From an uncultured Prevotella sp. (GTDB taxonomy: Bacteria > Bacteroidota > Bacteroidia > Bacteroidales > Bacteroidaceae): a stretch of 24,575 nucleotides of DNA. Both the position numbers and the translations under genes were made by a program. The stretch is taken from the NCBI GenBank assembly GCA_902477645.1, contig CABSIA010000028.1:1-24575 (forward strand), given 5' to 3'. Of the stretch, positions 1 through 6,181 are shown piece after piece. Each line of letters opens with the position of its first letter. Within the stretch, counting starts at the first letter, position 1. The notes beneath the pieces are model-generated. The model made no database searches. It was not told the origin of the DNA and was given only the letters and a program-made list of their open reading frames with translations.

Positions 1-7
1 TCCCTTG

Positions 8-32
8 CGGCCGCTATGAATAGCGGCCCTAC
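8..32. repeat. REP-like inverted repeat (GGCCGCTAT hairpin)
   Basis: GGCCGCTAT (9-17) and ATAGCGGCC (20-28) form a 9-bp perfect stem with a 2-nt loop. The flank ATAGCGGCCCTACA is shared with the longer copy at 3523-3556, so this is one member of a dispersed intergenic family. It runs into the end of the leftward HA-domain gene, whose TAG stop (29-31, read on the minus strand) is the first triplet of the repeat. It may act as a 3'-end hairpin, but I see no T-run after it inside the window. Confidence 0.7.
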
Positions 33-301
33 AAGTCAAATCCGCTGAACAAATCCGGCTCCACGCGCCACGTCCGCCTCTTCACCTTCCTCATATCGCT
101 GAGCTGACAAAGCATGACTTTCTTTTCCTCGCTAAGCTCGCCGCGCCTTATCTTCTTCATGTTGTATTTCCACCAGTTCAGCAAGCCCCGGTCTTCCACC
201 TTATGCTTGTCGGGCAACTGATGGTGCCCGGCGATGAAAACTTTCATCGCCTCATAGTTTCTCTGCCAATTTTTCTCCGCTGTAGTTTTTGCTGTTTCCA
301 T
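29..301 (-). CDS. Stand-alone helicase-associated (HA) domain protein, 90 aa
   Basis: The whole protein is essentially one helicase-associated domain (the roughly 70-residue module, often repeated, at the C-terminus of some bacterial DEAD/DEAH helicases). What supports this is the pattern W12-x3-Y16, then 'GHHQLPDKHKVEDRGLLNWW', a basic helix, 'GELSEEKK' and 'LCQLSDMR', which follow the family's W/Y, G-H-x-x-P, L-x-x-W and G-x-L-x-x-E-x-x-x-x-L positions. No helicase motor is present in the same or a neighbouring frame, and there is no signal peptide, so it is cytoplasmic and possibly nucleic-acid binding. The ATG at 299-301 lies about 60 nt downstream of a well-formed minus-strand promoter. 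The stop codon is supplied by the adjoining REP-like repeat, so the native C-terminus may have been altered. Exact role unknown. Confidence 0.75.
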   Translation of the reverse strand: METAKTTAEKNWQRNYEAMKVFIAGHHQLPDKHKVEDRGLLNWWKYNMKKIRRGELSEEKKVMLCQLSDMRKVKRRTWRVEPDLFSGFDL

Positions 302-368
302 AAGCTGTCATGTTTTTACAAGTAAGGCCAACGCAATTTTCGGGTAGCCCGGTTTTTTCTTTTTGCGG

Positions 369-400
369 CAAAATTACAGGAATATATTAACACGGCCAAA
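369..400 (-). promoter_or_regulatory. Bacteroidetes-type promoter for the HA-domain gene
   Basis: Read on the minus strand: a -33 box TTTG (400-397), a 20-bp spacer, and a -7 box TAATTTTG (376-369). This matches the Bacteroidetes primary-sigma consensus TTTG-N19-21-TAnnTTTG exactly. Transcription would start near 362, leaving about a 60-nt leader before the ATG at 301. Confidence 0.75.
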
Positions 401-413
401 CAAGTGCCTGTTT

Positions 414-461
414 TCGTATAAAAAAACGCAAGCGGCTTCATTGGCCATCGAAGCCGCATGC
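414..461 (-). terminator. Terminator-like hairpin on the minus strand formed by array units 2 and 1
   Basis: On the minus strand, unit 2 (461-450) and unit 1 (439-428) pair over 11 of 12 positions with a 10-nt loop. They are followed by G and seven T residues (426-420). This has the form of an intrinsic terminator for leftward transcription. No leftward gene lies immediately upstream, so it would only insulate the HA-domain gene from antisense transcription, or it may be a by-product of the array. Confidence 0.45.
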
Positions 462-505
462 GATGGCCATCGAAGCCGCTTGCGATGGCTGATGAGGCCG
501 CATGC
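428..505. repeat. 22-bp-period array of GAAGCCGC(T/A)TGC cores (array 1)
   Basis: Four 12-bp cores start at 428, 450, 472 and 494, exactly 22 bp apart. The first is inverted (GCAAGCGGCTTC); the next three are direct (GAAGCCGCATGC, GAAGCCGCTTGC, GAGGCCGCATGC). The 10-bp intervals (attggccatc, gatggccatc, gatggctgat) are also related. The array is 78 bp long, in the gene-free stretch 302-710 between divergently transcribed genes. An array of the same length and period lies at 21948-22025. The period is two DNA helical turns, which would put each core on the same face. Function unknown. It is not CRISPR: the units are too short and the spacers are similar to each other. Confidence 0.85.
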
Positions 506-580
506 AGGTTAATAAATGCAAAATCCGGCACCACAGTGTTAACATTGCCTAATTATCGGGGGGAGTAAATTGACTACTCG

Positions 581-597
581 TTTTTTTTGTACTTTTG
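581..597 (+). promoter_or_regulatory. Probable -7 promoter element for the 711-3433 gene pair
   Basis: A T8 run (581-588), G, then TACTTTTG (590-597), a perfect TAnnTTTG -7 box. The 17-bp stretch 581-597 differs by one base from 6046-6062 in the pilus-operon promoter. No TTTG is found at the expected -33 position; ATTG (569-572) is the nearest and sits 17 bp upstream. Transcription would start near 604, just before a 16-bp palindrome. A second TAnnTTTG-like site (TATTTTTG, 651-658) lies downstream, also without a -33 box. Confidence 0.5.
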
Positions 598-608
598 TAT
601 GGCAAATA

Positions 609-624
609 TCCACACATGTGTGGA
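609..624. promoter_or_regulatory. 16-bp perfect palindrome in the leader, candidate operator
   Basis: The sequence is TCCACACATGTGTGGA: 14 bp of perfect CCACACA/TGTGTGG symmetry extended by one T-A pair. It begins about 5 bp after the predicted start site of the 590-597 promoter. It could be a dimeric repressor site or a leader hairpin. No cognate regulator gene is in the window. Confidence 0.4.
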
Positions 625-710
625 ATTCTCTAAAAATAGTCCACAAGGGATATTTTTGCATATTCTGCAACTGACATTTTGCAACTTAACATATCATAAT
701 AACAAACGGC

Positions 711-953
711 ATGGAAAATTCAAATCGTAACGATATGAACAACTCAGAAGACACAAGGAGAGACTACGAGTCGCCAGCCACAAACCTGACACGGGTGAAA
801 ATGGAAGGATACCTGTGCGGGTCGGTAAACATCACCAACCCTGAAGAAGACTATGGAAAAATTCAGGAACAGCAGACCAATACGAACTTCGGCATCGAAG
901 AGGGCACAGGCGGTGACTGGGAGACTGGCGTATGGAACAACCAACAAAATTAA
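711..953 (+). CDS. Small acidic protein of unknown function, 80 aa, upstream of a surface lipoprotein
   Basis: No signal peptide or membrane segment. The protein is hydrophilic and rich in Asn, Glu and Gly. A central motif Y19-E-S-P22-x6-V29-x2-E32-x3-C36-x-S38, followed by a Gly/Trp tail ('GGDWETGVW'), resembles small uncharacterised proteins I associate with genes just upstream of surface lipoproteins in Prevotella and Bacteroides; that is family memory, not a search result. It is separated from the next gene (lipoprotein at 1001) by 47 nt with no terminator, so the two are probably co-transcribed. Possible roles are a leader peptide, a regulator of the downstream gene, or a precursor peptide. 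The single Cys and conserved Tyr-Pro context argue that it is a real gene and not a chance ORF. Confidence 0.6.
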   Translation: MENSNRNDMNNSEDTRRDYESPATNLTRVKMEGYLCGSVNITNPEEDYGKIQEQQTNTNFGIEEGTGGDWETGVWNNQQN

Positions 954-1000
954 TAACCTCTCAACTAATTAACGACATTTAAGTAAAGACATCCAAGATC

Positions 1001-3433
1001 ATGAAAAAATTATATTATGCATTCTTTGCAGCCGCTTTGACGGCATCATGCTCAGATGACGACACTGCCACACAGCATAAGCCTTTGAACCCGGGTTCAG
1101 AAGTGAGTTTCAATCTGCGCCTTACAGAATCTGATCTTTCTACACGAACCGTCTATGGGGATGAGAATACAAACAACGCTTTCCCTATCTATTGGGTTAA
1201 AGGAGACCAGGTGGCAATGGCCGCACCAGGTGCCGCTGTCGAAACAGCAACCTACACCATTGATGTTGAAAATGCGAATCAGAACTTTGCCACCTCGATG
1301 ACGAAAGTTGGCGATGCAGGCATTCAGTGGGGGACAGAGCTTCCACAGAATTTCTATTCGGTATATCCTTACAAATACACCGACATAGACGGTACAACGA
1401 TTGAGAACAAATTCACCATCAACGGCAAAGAGGCTGTAGCCAATCTGCATATACGGCAGACTCAGCGGCAGATGTTTACTTACGATAAGGCAACAAAAAC
1501 ATGGAAGGGAACACCAGTCGGCGAGCAGGGAATGAAATATCCAGATGCCATAATGTATGCACAGAAGCAGATGAGCGTGAGCGAAGAGGTTGCTCTCCGC
1601 TATATACCTTTCACAACAGCATTCAACATCACACTCAAAGGATTGGATTACGTTGGAGAAACGACTGATCCTATCGTAATTCAGGAAGTTATTATTGAGG
1701 CGCCAGAGAACGTAAAACTCGTAGGTGACTTTACAGCCACATTCAATCAGGATGCCACTTCGGTACCAGAAGTAGGTAACATAACCAATGCGTCAAACAT
1801 CATCCAAATTCCATGCATGGGTGATAAGACCAAATATCTGCACCCATCATTAGGAGACGCTATAAATTTCAACGTGTTTGCCATTCCAAACAATAAAGAA
1901 GATATCAAAGTTACTGCCGACTGGAAGCTACATGTTGTTACCAACTACAAGACATATACCCGTAAACTTACTCCTACAAATGCGAGTTCAGGCCAGCTTA
2001 TAGCAGGACAGGTACACAAGCTCAAAATGCCACAAATTCACATTGACGATGCAGATATCAAGCTCACTCTTTCCTCATGGATGAAGTCTATTCCGCGCAA
2101 TGTGTATATCACAGATATCTCGCTGCCGGGAGCTTGGTATTCACGACAGGCACAATACCAAGGAAATAGTGACGGAACAGAGGTTAAAGATAATGGCACT
2201 AATACAGGATGGAAAATCCAAGATCTTTGGGACAAAGGCGTAAGAGCATTCTCGGTAGAGACACGTTCTTCACATAGTGGCGGATTACTTCCAACATATC
2301 CATATGCTCCTAATTCCGTTGTAATTTCTGGTACAGGAAACAACCTGCCAAACGGGAGCATATCTAATCCCGAGGATTATTATAGAAATGGCACAGACGT
2401 TTCTGACGTTATGGGAGCTTTGTGTGATGCCTTAGCTGGTGCTGATGGAACAAGAGAGATAAGTTCCGGTTATGCAGTACTGATGATTTCGTATGCCGAT
2501 GGCGGAGATGGTGGGCACAGGTCACAAGACTATGCTTATTGGTTAGAAGGATTATACAATTCATATAACAGCCTGACTTCTGCGCAAAAAGCAAGAGTAT
2601 ATGGCTCTCAAGGTGAAACGTTAGGTCCTAATACCACCATTGGTGATGTGCAGGGCAAACTCATTATCCAAGTCAATGTGGCATCTGGACTGCCCGGAGG
2701 TAGCATTACCATTGGTGAGTATAATAATAAAAATCTTAGCCTGCCCGCCTTGTTTACGTATGTCAACCGCAAGCGTCCAACAGGAACCGCACCTATTTCC
2801 GAAATGCATTGGAAGAGATGGGAAGACAGCTATATGAGAAATGCTGTAGACAAGATTGAAGATCATGAAGACCCCACGTATGTATATAATAAATTGGACG
2901 AGGTATTGCAGTCTGGAACATTTTATTGCAATTACTCAATGGCTAACCGTACCCAACCCAATACTGGGACTGCCGAAGATTTGCCCACTTACGATACCCG
3001 TTGGACAACACTTAGCCGAATTCTCCGCAACAGTTCTATGGCATTAAGCCTAAACAGACACAACCTTTGGTCCATATTTGCAGCCGGAGGTACGCAGGCT
3101 GTCAACTCTACCGATGACACATCTGCAAGTAACGCTCTGACATTTGCCTCCACCATGAACGATTGGGTTCTTAAACAGCTTAATACAAGAATAGCCGACG
3201 GCAACTATGGACCGTTTGGCCTTGTGTTCTGCAACTATATTGCTAACACCGCAGGTTCTGTTAACGGCAACGACATCATTGCTCGCATCCTGCGCATGAA
3301 CCAGCTGTTCCGCCTCAGCCGTGACGAGAACAAGCCAGAGTGGCCAGACAACGGCAGCGGAATATCCACACCGTCAGCAGCGAGCTATTCATCCACCCTT
3401 TCCAAGGATGCCAACGGATGGAACGCTTACTAA
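1001..3433 (+). CDS. Surface lipoprotein: fimbrillin-like N-terminus fused to a degenerate PI-PLC X-like domain, 810 aa
   Basis: The signal peptide ends at a lipobox with lipid Cys17, followed by S-D-D-D, which matches the Bacteroidetes lipoprotein export signal, so the protein is predicted on the cell surface. Residues about 33-350 look like a fimbrillin/Mfa-like beta domain, with Arg49 in 'STRT' near the N-terminus. Residues about 365-800 resemble a phosphatidylinositol-specific phospholipase C X-type TIM barrel: 'ISLPGAWYS' (373-381) aligns with the family's S-[IL]-P-G-T-H-[DN]-S block, and 'GVRAFSVETR' (413-422) with G-[IV]-R-x-F-D-[IL]-R. At the two catalytic blocks the His is Trp379, the Asp is Ser418 and the Arg is Glu420, so a binding protein is more likely than an active lipase. 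Start: ATG directly before MKK and a hydrophobic run. It follows the 80-aa gene and is closed by a hairpin terminator. The PI-PLC assignment is from motif reading only. Confidence 0.65.
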   Translation: MKKLYYAFFAAALTASCSDDDTATQHKPLNPGSEVSFNLRLTESDLSTRTVYGDENTNNAFPIYWVKGDQVAMAAPGAAVETATYTIDVENANQNFATSMTKVGDAGIQWGTELPQNFYSVYPYKYTDIDGTTIENKFTINGKEAVANLHIRQTQRQMFTYDKATKTWKGTPVGEQGMKYPDAIMYAQKQMSVSEEVALRYIPFTTAFNITLKGLDYVGETTDPIVIQEVIIEAPENVKLVGDFTATFNQDATSVPEVGNITNASNIIQIPCMGDKTKYLHPSLGDAINFNVFAIPNNKEDIKVTADWKLHVVTNYKTYTRKLTPTNASSGQLIAGQVHKLKMPQIHIDDADIKLTLSSWMKSIPRNVYITDISLPGAWYSRQAQYQGNSDGTEVKDNGTNTGWKIQDLWDKGVRAFSVETRSSHSGGLLPTYPYAPNSVVISGTGNNLPNGSISNPEDYYRNGTDVSDVMGALCDALAGADGTREISSGYAVLMISYADGGDGGHRSQDYAYWLEGLYNSYNSLTSAQKARVYGSQGETLGPNTTIGDVQGKLIIQVNVASGLPGGSITIGEYNNKNLSLPALFTYVNRKRPTGTAPISEMHWKRWEDSYMRNAVDKIEDHEDPTYVYNKLDEVLQSGTFYCNYSMANRTQPNTGTAEDLPTYDTRWTTLSRILRNSSMALSLNRHNLWSIFAAGGTQAVNSTDDTSASNALTFASTMNDWVLKQLNTRIADGNYGPFGLVFCNYIANTAGSVNGNDIIARILRMNQLFRLSRDENKPEWPDNGSGISTPSAASYSSTLSKDANGWNAY

Positions 3434-3465
3434 TCAAGAAAGAAATATCATATCCGTAGACGTAG

Positions 3466-3519
3466 ACCGGAGATGTGGCGGAGGGTCATCCTCTGCCTGC
3501 TCCGGTTTATAATTTTATT
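3466..3519 (+). terminator. Intrinsic terminator after the PI-PLC-like lipoprotein
   Basis: ACCGGAG (3466-3472) pairs with CTCCGGT (3500-3506). An inner stem GCGGAGG (3478-3484) pairs with CCTCTGC (3490-3496) with one mismatch. The hairpin is followed by TTTATAATTTTATT. It lies 33 nt after the stop codon of the 1001-3433 gene. Confidence 0.65.
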
Positions 3520-3522
3520 GAA

Positions 3523-3556
3523 CCTGTAGGGCCGCTATACATAGCGGCCCTACAGG
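3523..3556. repeat. REP-like perfect 16-bp inverted repeat
   Basis: CCTGTAGGGCCGCTAT (3523-3538) and ATAGCGGCCCTACAGG (3541-3556) are perfect inverted arms with a 2-bp centre. The inner 13 to 14 bp match the partial copy at 8-32. It lies between the terminator and the next lipoprotein gene. A dispersed REP-type element is the simplest explanation; no ORF is associated with it. Confidence 0.8.
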
Positions 3557-3596
3557 ATTAACCAGAAAAACTAACCATAAATTCTAAACCATATCT

Positions 3597-5579
3597 ATGA
3601 GACCATTAAAAAACATGGCGGCGTGGGCAGCCTTGCTTCTTGCTTTTTGTGGATGCAGTTCCGACGACATGGCCACAAAAAACACCAGACAGACAGTGAT
3701 AAACGCCACAATGGAAAACACACAGCACGGGACACGAACCTGCGTGGACCCGGACACATACAATGTCGAAGGCTTCGTTGGCCTGCTATGGACCAAGGAC
3801 GACGCCATAGGCGTGTTCAGCGAGACGGATGCCAACGCAAGGTTCGGCAACTCATCATCAGCGTCAAGCCCCAAGACCGATTTCAGCGGACAGATTGCCG
3901 GCACCCCACTATATGCCTACTATCCATACTCTGAGGCAAATGCGGGACGCAAAGCCACAGAACTGACAGGCGAGATACACGCCGTGCAGCAGTACGAGTA
4001 TGCCACAGGGCTGCTCAGCGACGACTACAAAATCGGCGTGCCAGAGACAGGCTCAACCTCACGTTTCTCATTTAAGCACCTCTTCTCTCTGCTGAAAATG
4101 GACATCGACGCCACGGCCACCTCTGCCGAGGGCGAGAGACTTGACTACGTGCAGCTGGACGTAACCGCACCCGACGGTGCGGAACGCACAATAGCAGGCA
4201 CATTCAATTTTGACGCTACAGGAGCCTCCCCGACAGCCTACTCTAACGTGGCAGAGGGTTCCGCATCAATAAAAATGGAATGGACAGACACACCGGCACT
4301 GGAGCAGAACAAGAGACTGGCCGGATTCATAACAGCCATTCCCGACATACATGCCGGCGACAAATTTACCATCAAGGTAGTAACCAACAAGCGAATTATG
4401 TCGTACGAGGTCAGCTGCCGCCTGGACTTTCACGGGGGCTATGTATACAACTTCCCTATAGAGCTTGCCAAATATGAGGGCAAAGCAGAATACGGATGGA
4501 CAGAGGAACTGCGTAGCGACATAGAGTATGACGTACAGAGCGGCACCTTCAAGTGTGCGTCGATGAATGTAGACGGACTGCCGCAGAAGATAAACGGGAT
4601 AACCATAAACGGCGACGGCCCAGGCTCTGAGGGCACAAAGGTGATAAGCCAGGCCATCGCCAATGCCGGATGGGACTTCTTCGCAGTGAGCGAGGACTTT
4701 GCCTACGACACAGAGCTGCGCTCTGCCCTCTCTGCCTACGGGGTGGGCACATACCGCGGAAGTATAAGTGCGGAGCAACTGATTAAAAAGGCCGACACCG
4801 ACGGCATGAACTTTTTCTGGAAGAAAGACGGCCTCGCAGCCGCCAACGAGACTTTCGTTGAATACAACGACGCCGAAGGCGGACTTACAGGCGGCGCCAA
4901 CACCTGCATAGCCAAGGGCTTCCGCCATTACGAGGTGACGGTGGCCGACGGTGTGATGATAGATGTATACATAACTCACATGAACACCTATTCCGGCAGC
5001 GGCAACACTGAGTCTAACGCATACGTGAAGGCTGTGCTAAGCCAGCTGCGCCAGTTGCGCGACTATGTTGTGGCAAATGTTCTGAAGAACAGACGCCCGG
5101 CCATCGTTATGGGCGACACCAACATGCGGTATACACGCCACGACATAAAGACAAATCTAATAGACGCGCTTCCTGCAGACGTGACATTCAACGACCCGTG
5201 GGTAGACTTCCACCGTGGCGGCATATTCCCGGCATGGAACACAAAATCGCTGATGATACCCAGCAAGTTTGAGGGCGACACCAAAAACGACATAGTATGC
5301 AGCGACGACCAGCGTGGCGAGGTGGTAGACAAAATCTGGTATTTTAACCATAAAAATGCGGAGGTCCAGCTCAACGCGACAGGCCTCATAAACGATGTTT
5401 CCGACAATTTCACGGCATCCACCTCCAACGCATCGTACAGCGGAGTTACGGTAGAGAATGCCGACGGAACAATAGTAGAGGGCACATCGGTGTCGTACAC
5501 CAAGCGCATCGGCATTGCCGACCATTTCCCAGTAGTAGGCGATTTCACATGGACACGCAAAGTGGCAAAACAAGACTAA
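3597..5579 (+). CDS. Surface lipoprotein: fimbrillin-like N-terminus fused to an endonuclease/exonuclease/phosphatase (EEP) domain, 660 aa
   Basis: The lipobox gives lipid Cys20, followed by S-S-D-D, a surface-export signal. Residues about 30-300 resemble a fimbrillin-like domain, with Arg47 in 'GTRT' and the typical 'FSFKHLFSLLKMDI' core strand. Residues about 316-655 are an EEP (DNase I/sphingomyelinase-like) metal-dependent phosphodiesterase. The catalytic set is visible in order: N324 in 'MNVDGLP', E366 in 'FFAVSED', H461 in 'ITHMN', D507 and N509 in 'VMGDTNM', and D642-H643 in 'ADHFPVVG'. The enzyme is therefore probably active. The substrate could be a phospholipid or sphingolipid headgroup or extracellular DNA; sequence alone does not decide. 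It sits 164 bp after the PI-PLC-like fusion gene, behind a terminator and a REP-like repeat. No TAnnTTTG promoter is visible in the gap, so its transcription source is unclear. Codons look more G/C-ending than those of the preceding gene. Confidence 0.75.
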   Translation: MRPLKNMAAWAALLLAFCGCSSDDMATKNTRQTVINATMENTQHGTRTCVDPDTYNVEGFVGLLWTKDDAIGVFSETDANARFGNSSSASSPKTDFSGQIAGTPLYAYYPYSEANAGRKATELTGEIHAVQQYEYATGLLSDDYKIGVPETGSTSRFSFKHLFSLLKMDIDATATSAEGERLDYVQLDVTAPDGAERTIAGTFNFDATGASPTAYSNVAEGSASIKMEWTDTPALEQNKRLAGFITAIPDIHAGDKFTIKVVTNKRIMSYEVSCRLDFHGGYVYNFPIELAKYEGKAEYGWTEELRSDIEYDVQSGTFKCASMNVDGLPQKINGITINGDGPGSEGTKVISQAIANAGWDFFAVSEDFAYDTELRSALSAYGVGTYRGSISAEQLIKKADTDGMNFFWKKDGLAAANETFVEYNDAEGGLTGGANTCIAKGFRHYEVTVADGVMIDVYITHMNTYSGSGNTESNAYVKAVLSQLRQLRDYVVANVLKNRRPAIVMGDTNMRYTRHDIKTNLIDALPADVTFNDPWVDFHRGGIFPAWNTKSLMIPSKFEGDTKNDIVCSDDQRGEVVDKIWYFNHKNAEVQLNATGLINDVSDNFTASTSNASYSGVTVENADGTIVEGTSVSYTKRIGIADHFPVVGDFTWTRKVAKQD

Positions 5580-5587
5580 CATTGTAG

Positions 5588-5870
5588 CGAAAAATATCGG
5601 GGATAAACGCAAACAATGCGGGCTGTAAGCCCAAAAAGCGCACAGCCCAGGGCAACGCCCTGGGTTAACAATACGGGCATGAGAGATGCGCCCTGAAAGG
5701 GCAAAGGCGTAAAATAAATATAAATAGCCACTTGTCAATCAACGCCTTTGCCCTTTCAGGGCGCATAATCACTTATGAAACTATAATCCCAGGGCGCTGC
5801 CCTGGGCTGTGCGCTTTTTGGGCTTACAGCCTGCATTGTTTACGTTTATCTCCCCCCCAGTATTTTTCCG
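5588..5870. repeat. ~280-bp imperfect inverted-repeat element (REP/MITE-like)
   Basis: Outer arms 5602-5664 and 5788-5850 match over 60 of 63 positions when inverted. Inner arms 5686-5710 and 5742-5766 are a perfect 25-bp inverted pair. Similarity continues weakly outward to about 5588 and 5870. Each arm contains smaller palindromes (CCCAGGGC-GCCCTGGG, GCCCT-GAA-AGGGC, GGGCTGTAAGCCC). The transcript would fold into one long hairpin with side stems. Short ORFs in the arms encode mirror copies of the same peptide and are not genes. There is no transposase, so this is a non-autonomous or REP-type element. It separates the EEP lipoprotein from the pilus operon and may also end transcription. Confidence 0.8.
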
Positions 5871-6031
5871 CAGACCCGAATTTAGCTGTATACCTGCCAC
5901 GGTCTACAAGACCGTTTCTGCCAATATACTCCGTTTCATAGTTCGTCAGCATTGATACATTCGCTGAACAGTTATCCTACGAAACCAGATTTGCTAACCT
6001 ACATTATTCACAATATTTTTTCTTATTTTTA
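5871..6031. other. Gene-free stretch upstream of the pilus-operon promoter
   Basis: It contains a small hairpin, ACGGTCT (5899-5905) with AGACCGT (5909-5915), followed by TTT. After that it becomes increasingly AT-rich. No convincing ORF or RNA gene is seen. Confidence 0.5.
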
Positions 6032-6062
6032 TTTGTTTTTTTTTATTTTTTTTGTAATTTTG
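6032..6062 (+). promoter_or_regulatory. Promoter of the nine-gene pilus-like operon, with a poly-T spacer
   Basis: The -33 box is TTTG (6032-6035), the spacer is exactly 19 bp, and the -7 box is TAATTTTG (6055-6062). The spacer is T9, A, T8, G, that is, almost pure thymine. Transcription would start near 6069, giving a leader of about 113 nt before the ATG at 6182. The spacer and -7 part (6046-6062) is nearly identical to the element at 581-597. Confidence 0.8.
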
Positions 6063-6181
6063 CAGCCGCAAATAAAAGATTTTACGAAACAGAAGTTGTA
6101 CAAACAAAAACAGACAGGGGAAAAATATAGCAGAGGCAAAACGACGACGCCACCTGTACTTTAGAACTTTAGTAACAAACC

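Noticed and set aside
428..505. CRISPR-like repeat array
   Set aside because: The 12-bp units with 10-bp intervals are far too short, the intervals are similar to each other, some units are inverted, and no cas genes are present.
316..534. 72-aa minus-strand ORF
   Set aside because: It runs through promoter sequence and the 22-bp-period array; its composition reflects the repeats and it has no start context.
4266..4979. 237-aa minus-strand ORF inside the EEP lipoprotein gene
   Set aside because: It is antisense to a well-supported gene with intact catalytic motifs; the long frame is a codon-usage shadow.
5157..5941. ORFs of 193 aa (-) and 69 aa (+) encoding a similar 'ALSGRI...PGRCPGLCAFWAY' peptide
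   Set aside because: The shared peptide arises because the ORFs cross the two arms of the inverted-repeat element; the longer one otherwise lies antisense to the EEP gene.
6032..6062. Invertible promoter of the kind common in Bacteroidales surface operons
   Set aside because: No short inverted repeats were found flanking the promoter and no invertase gene is in the window; the large inverted repeat at 5588-5870 does not enclose it.
5952..6164. 70-aa plus-strand ORF
   Set aside because: Low-complexity Phe/Leu-rich translation of the T-rich promoter region, overlapping the operon promoter and leader.
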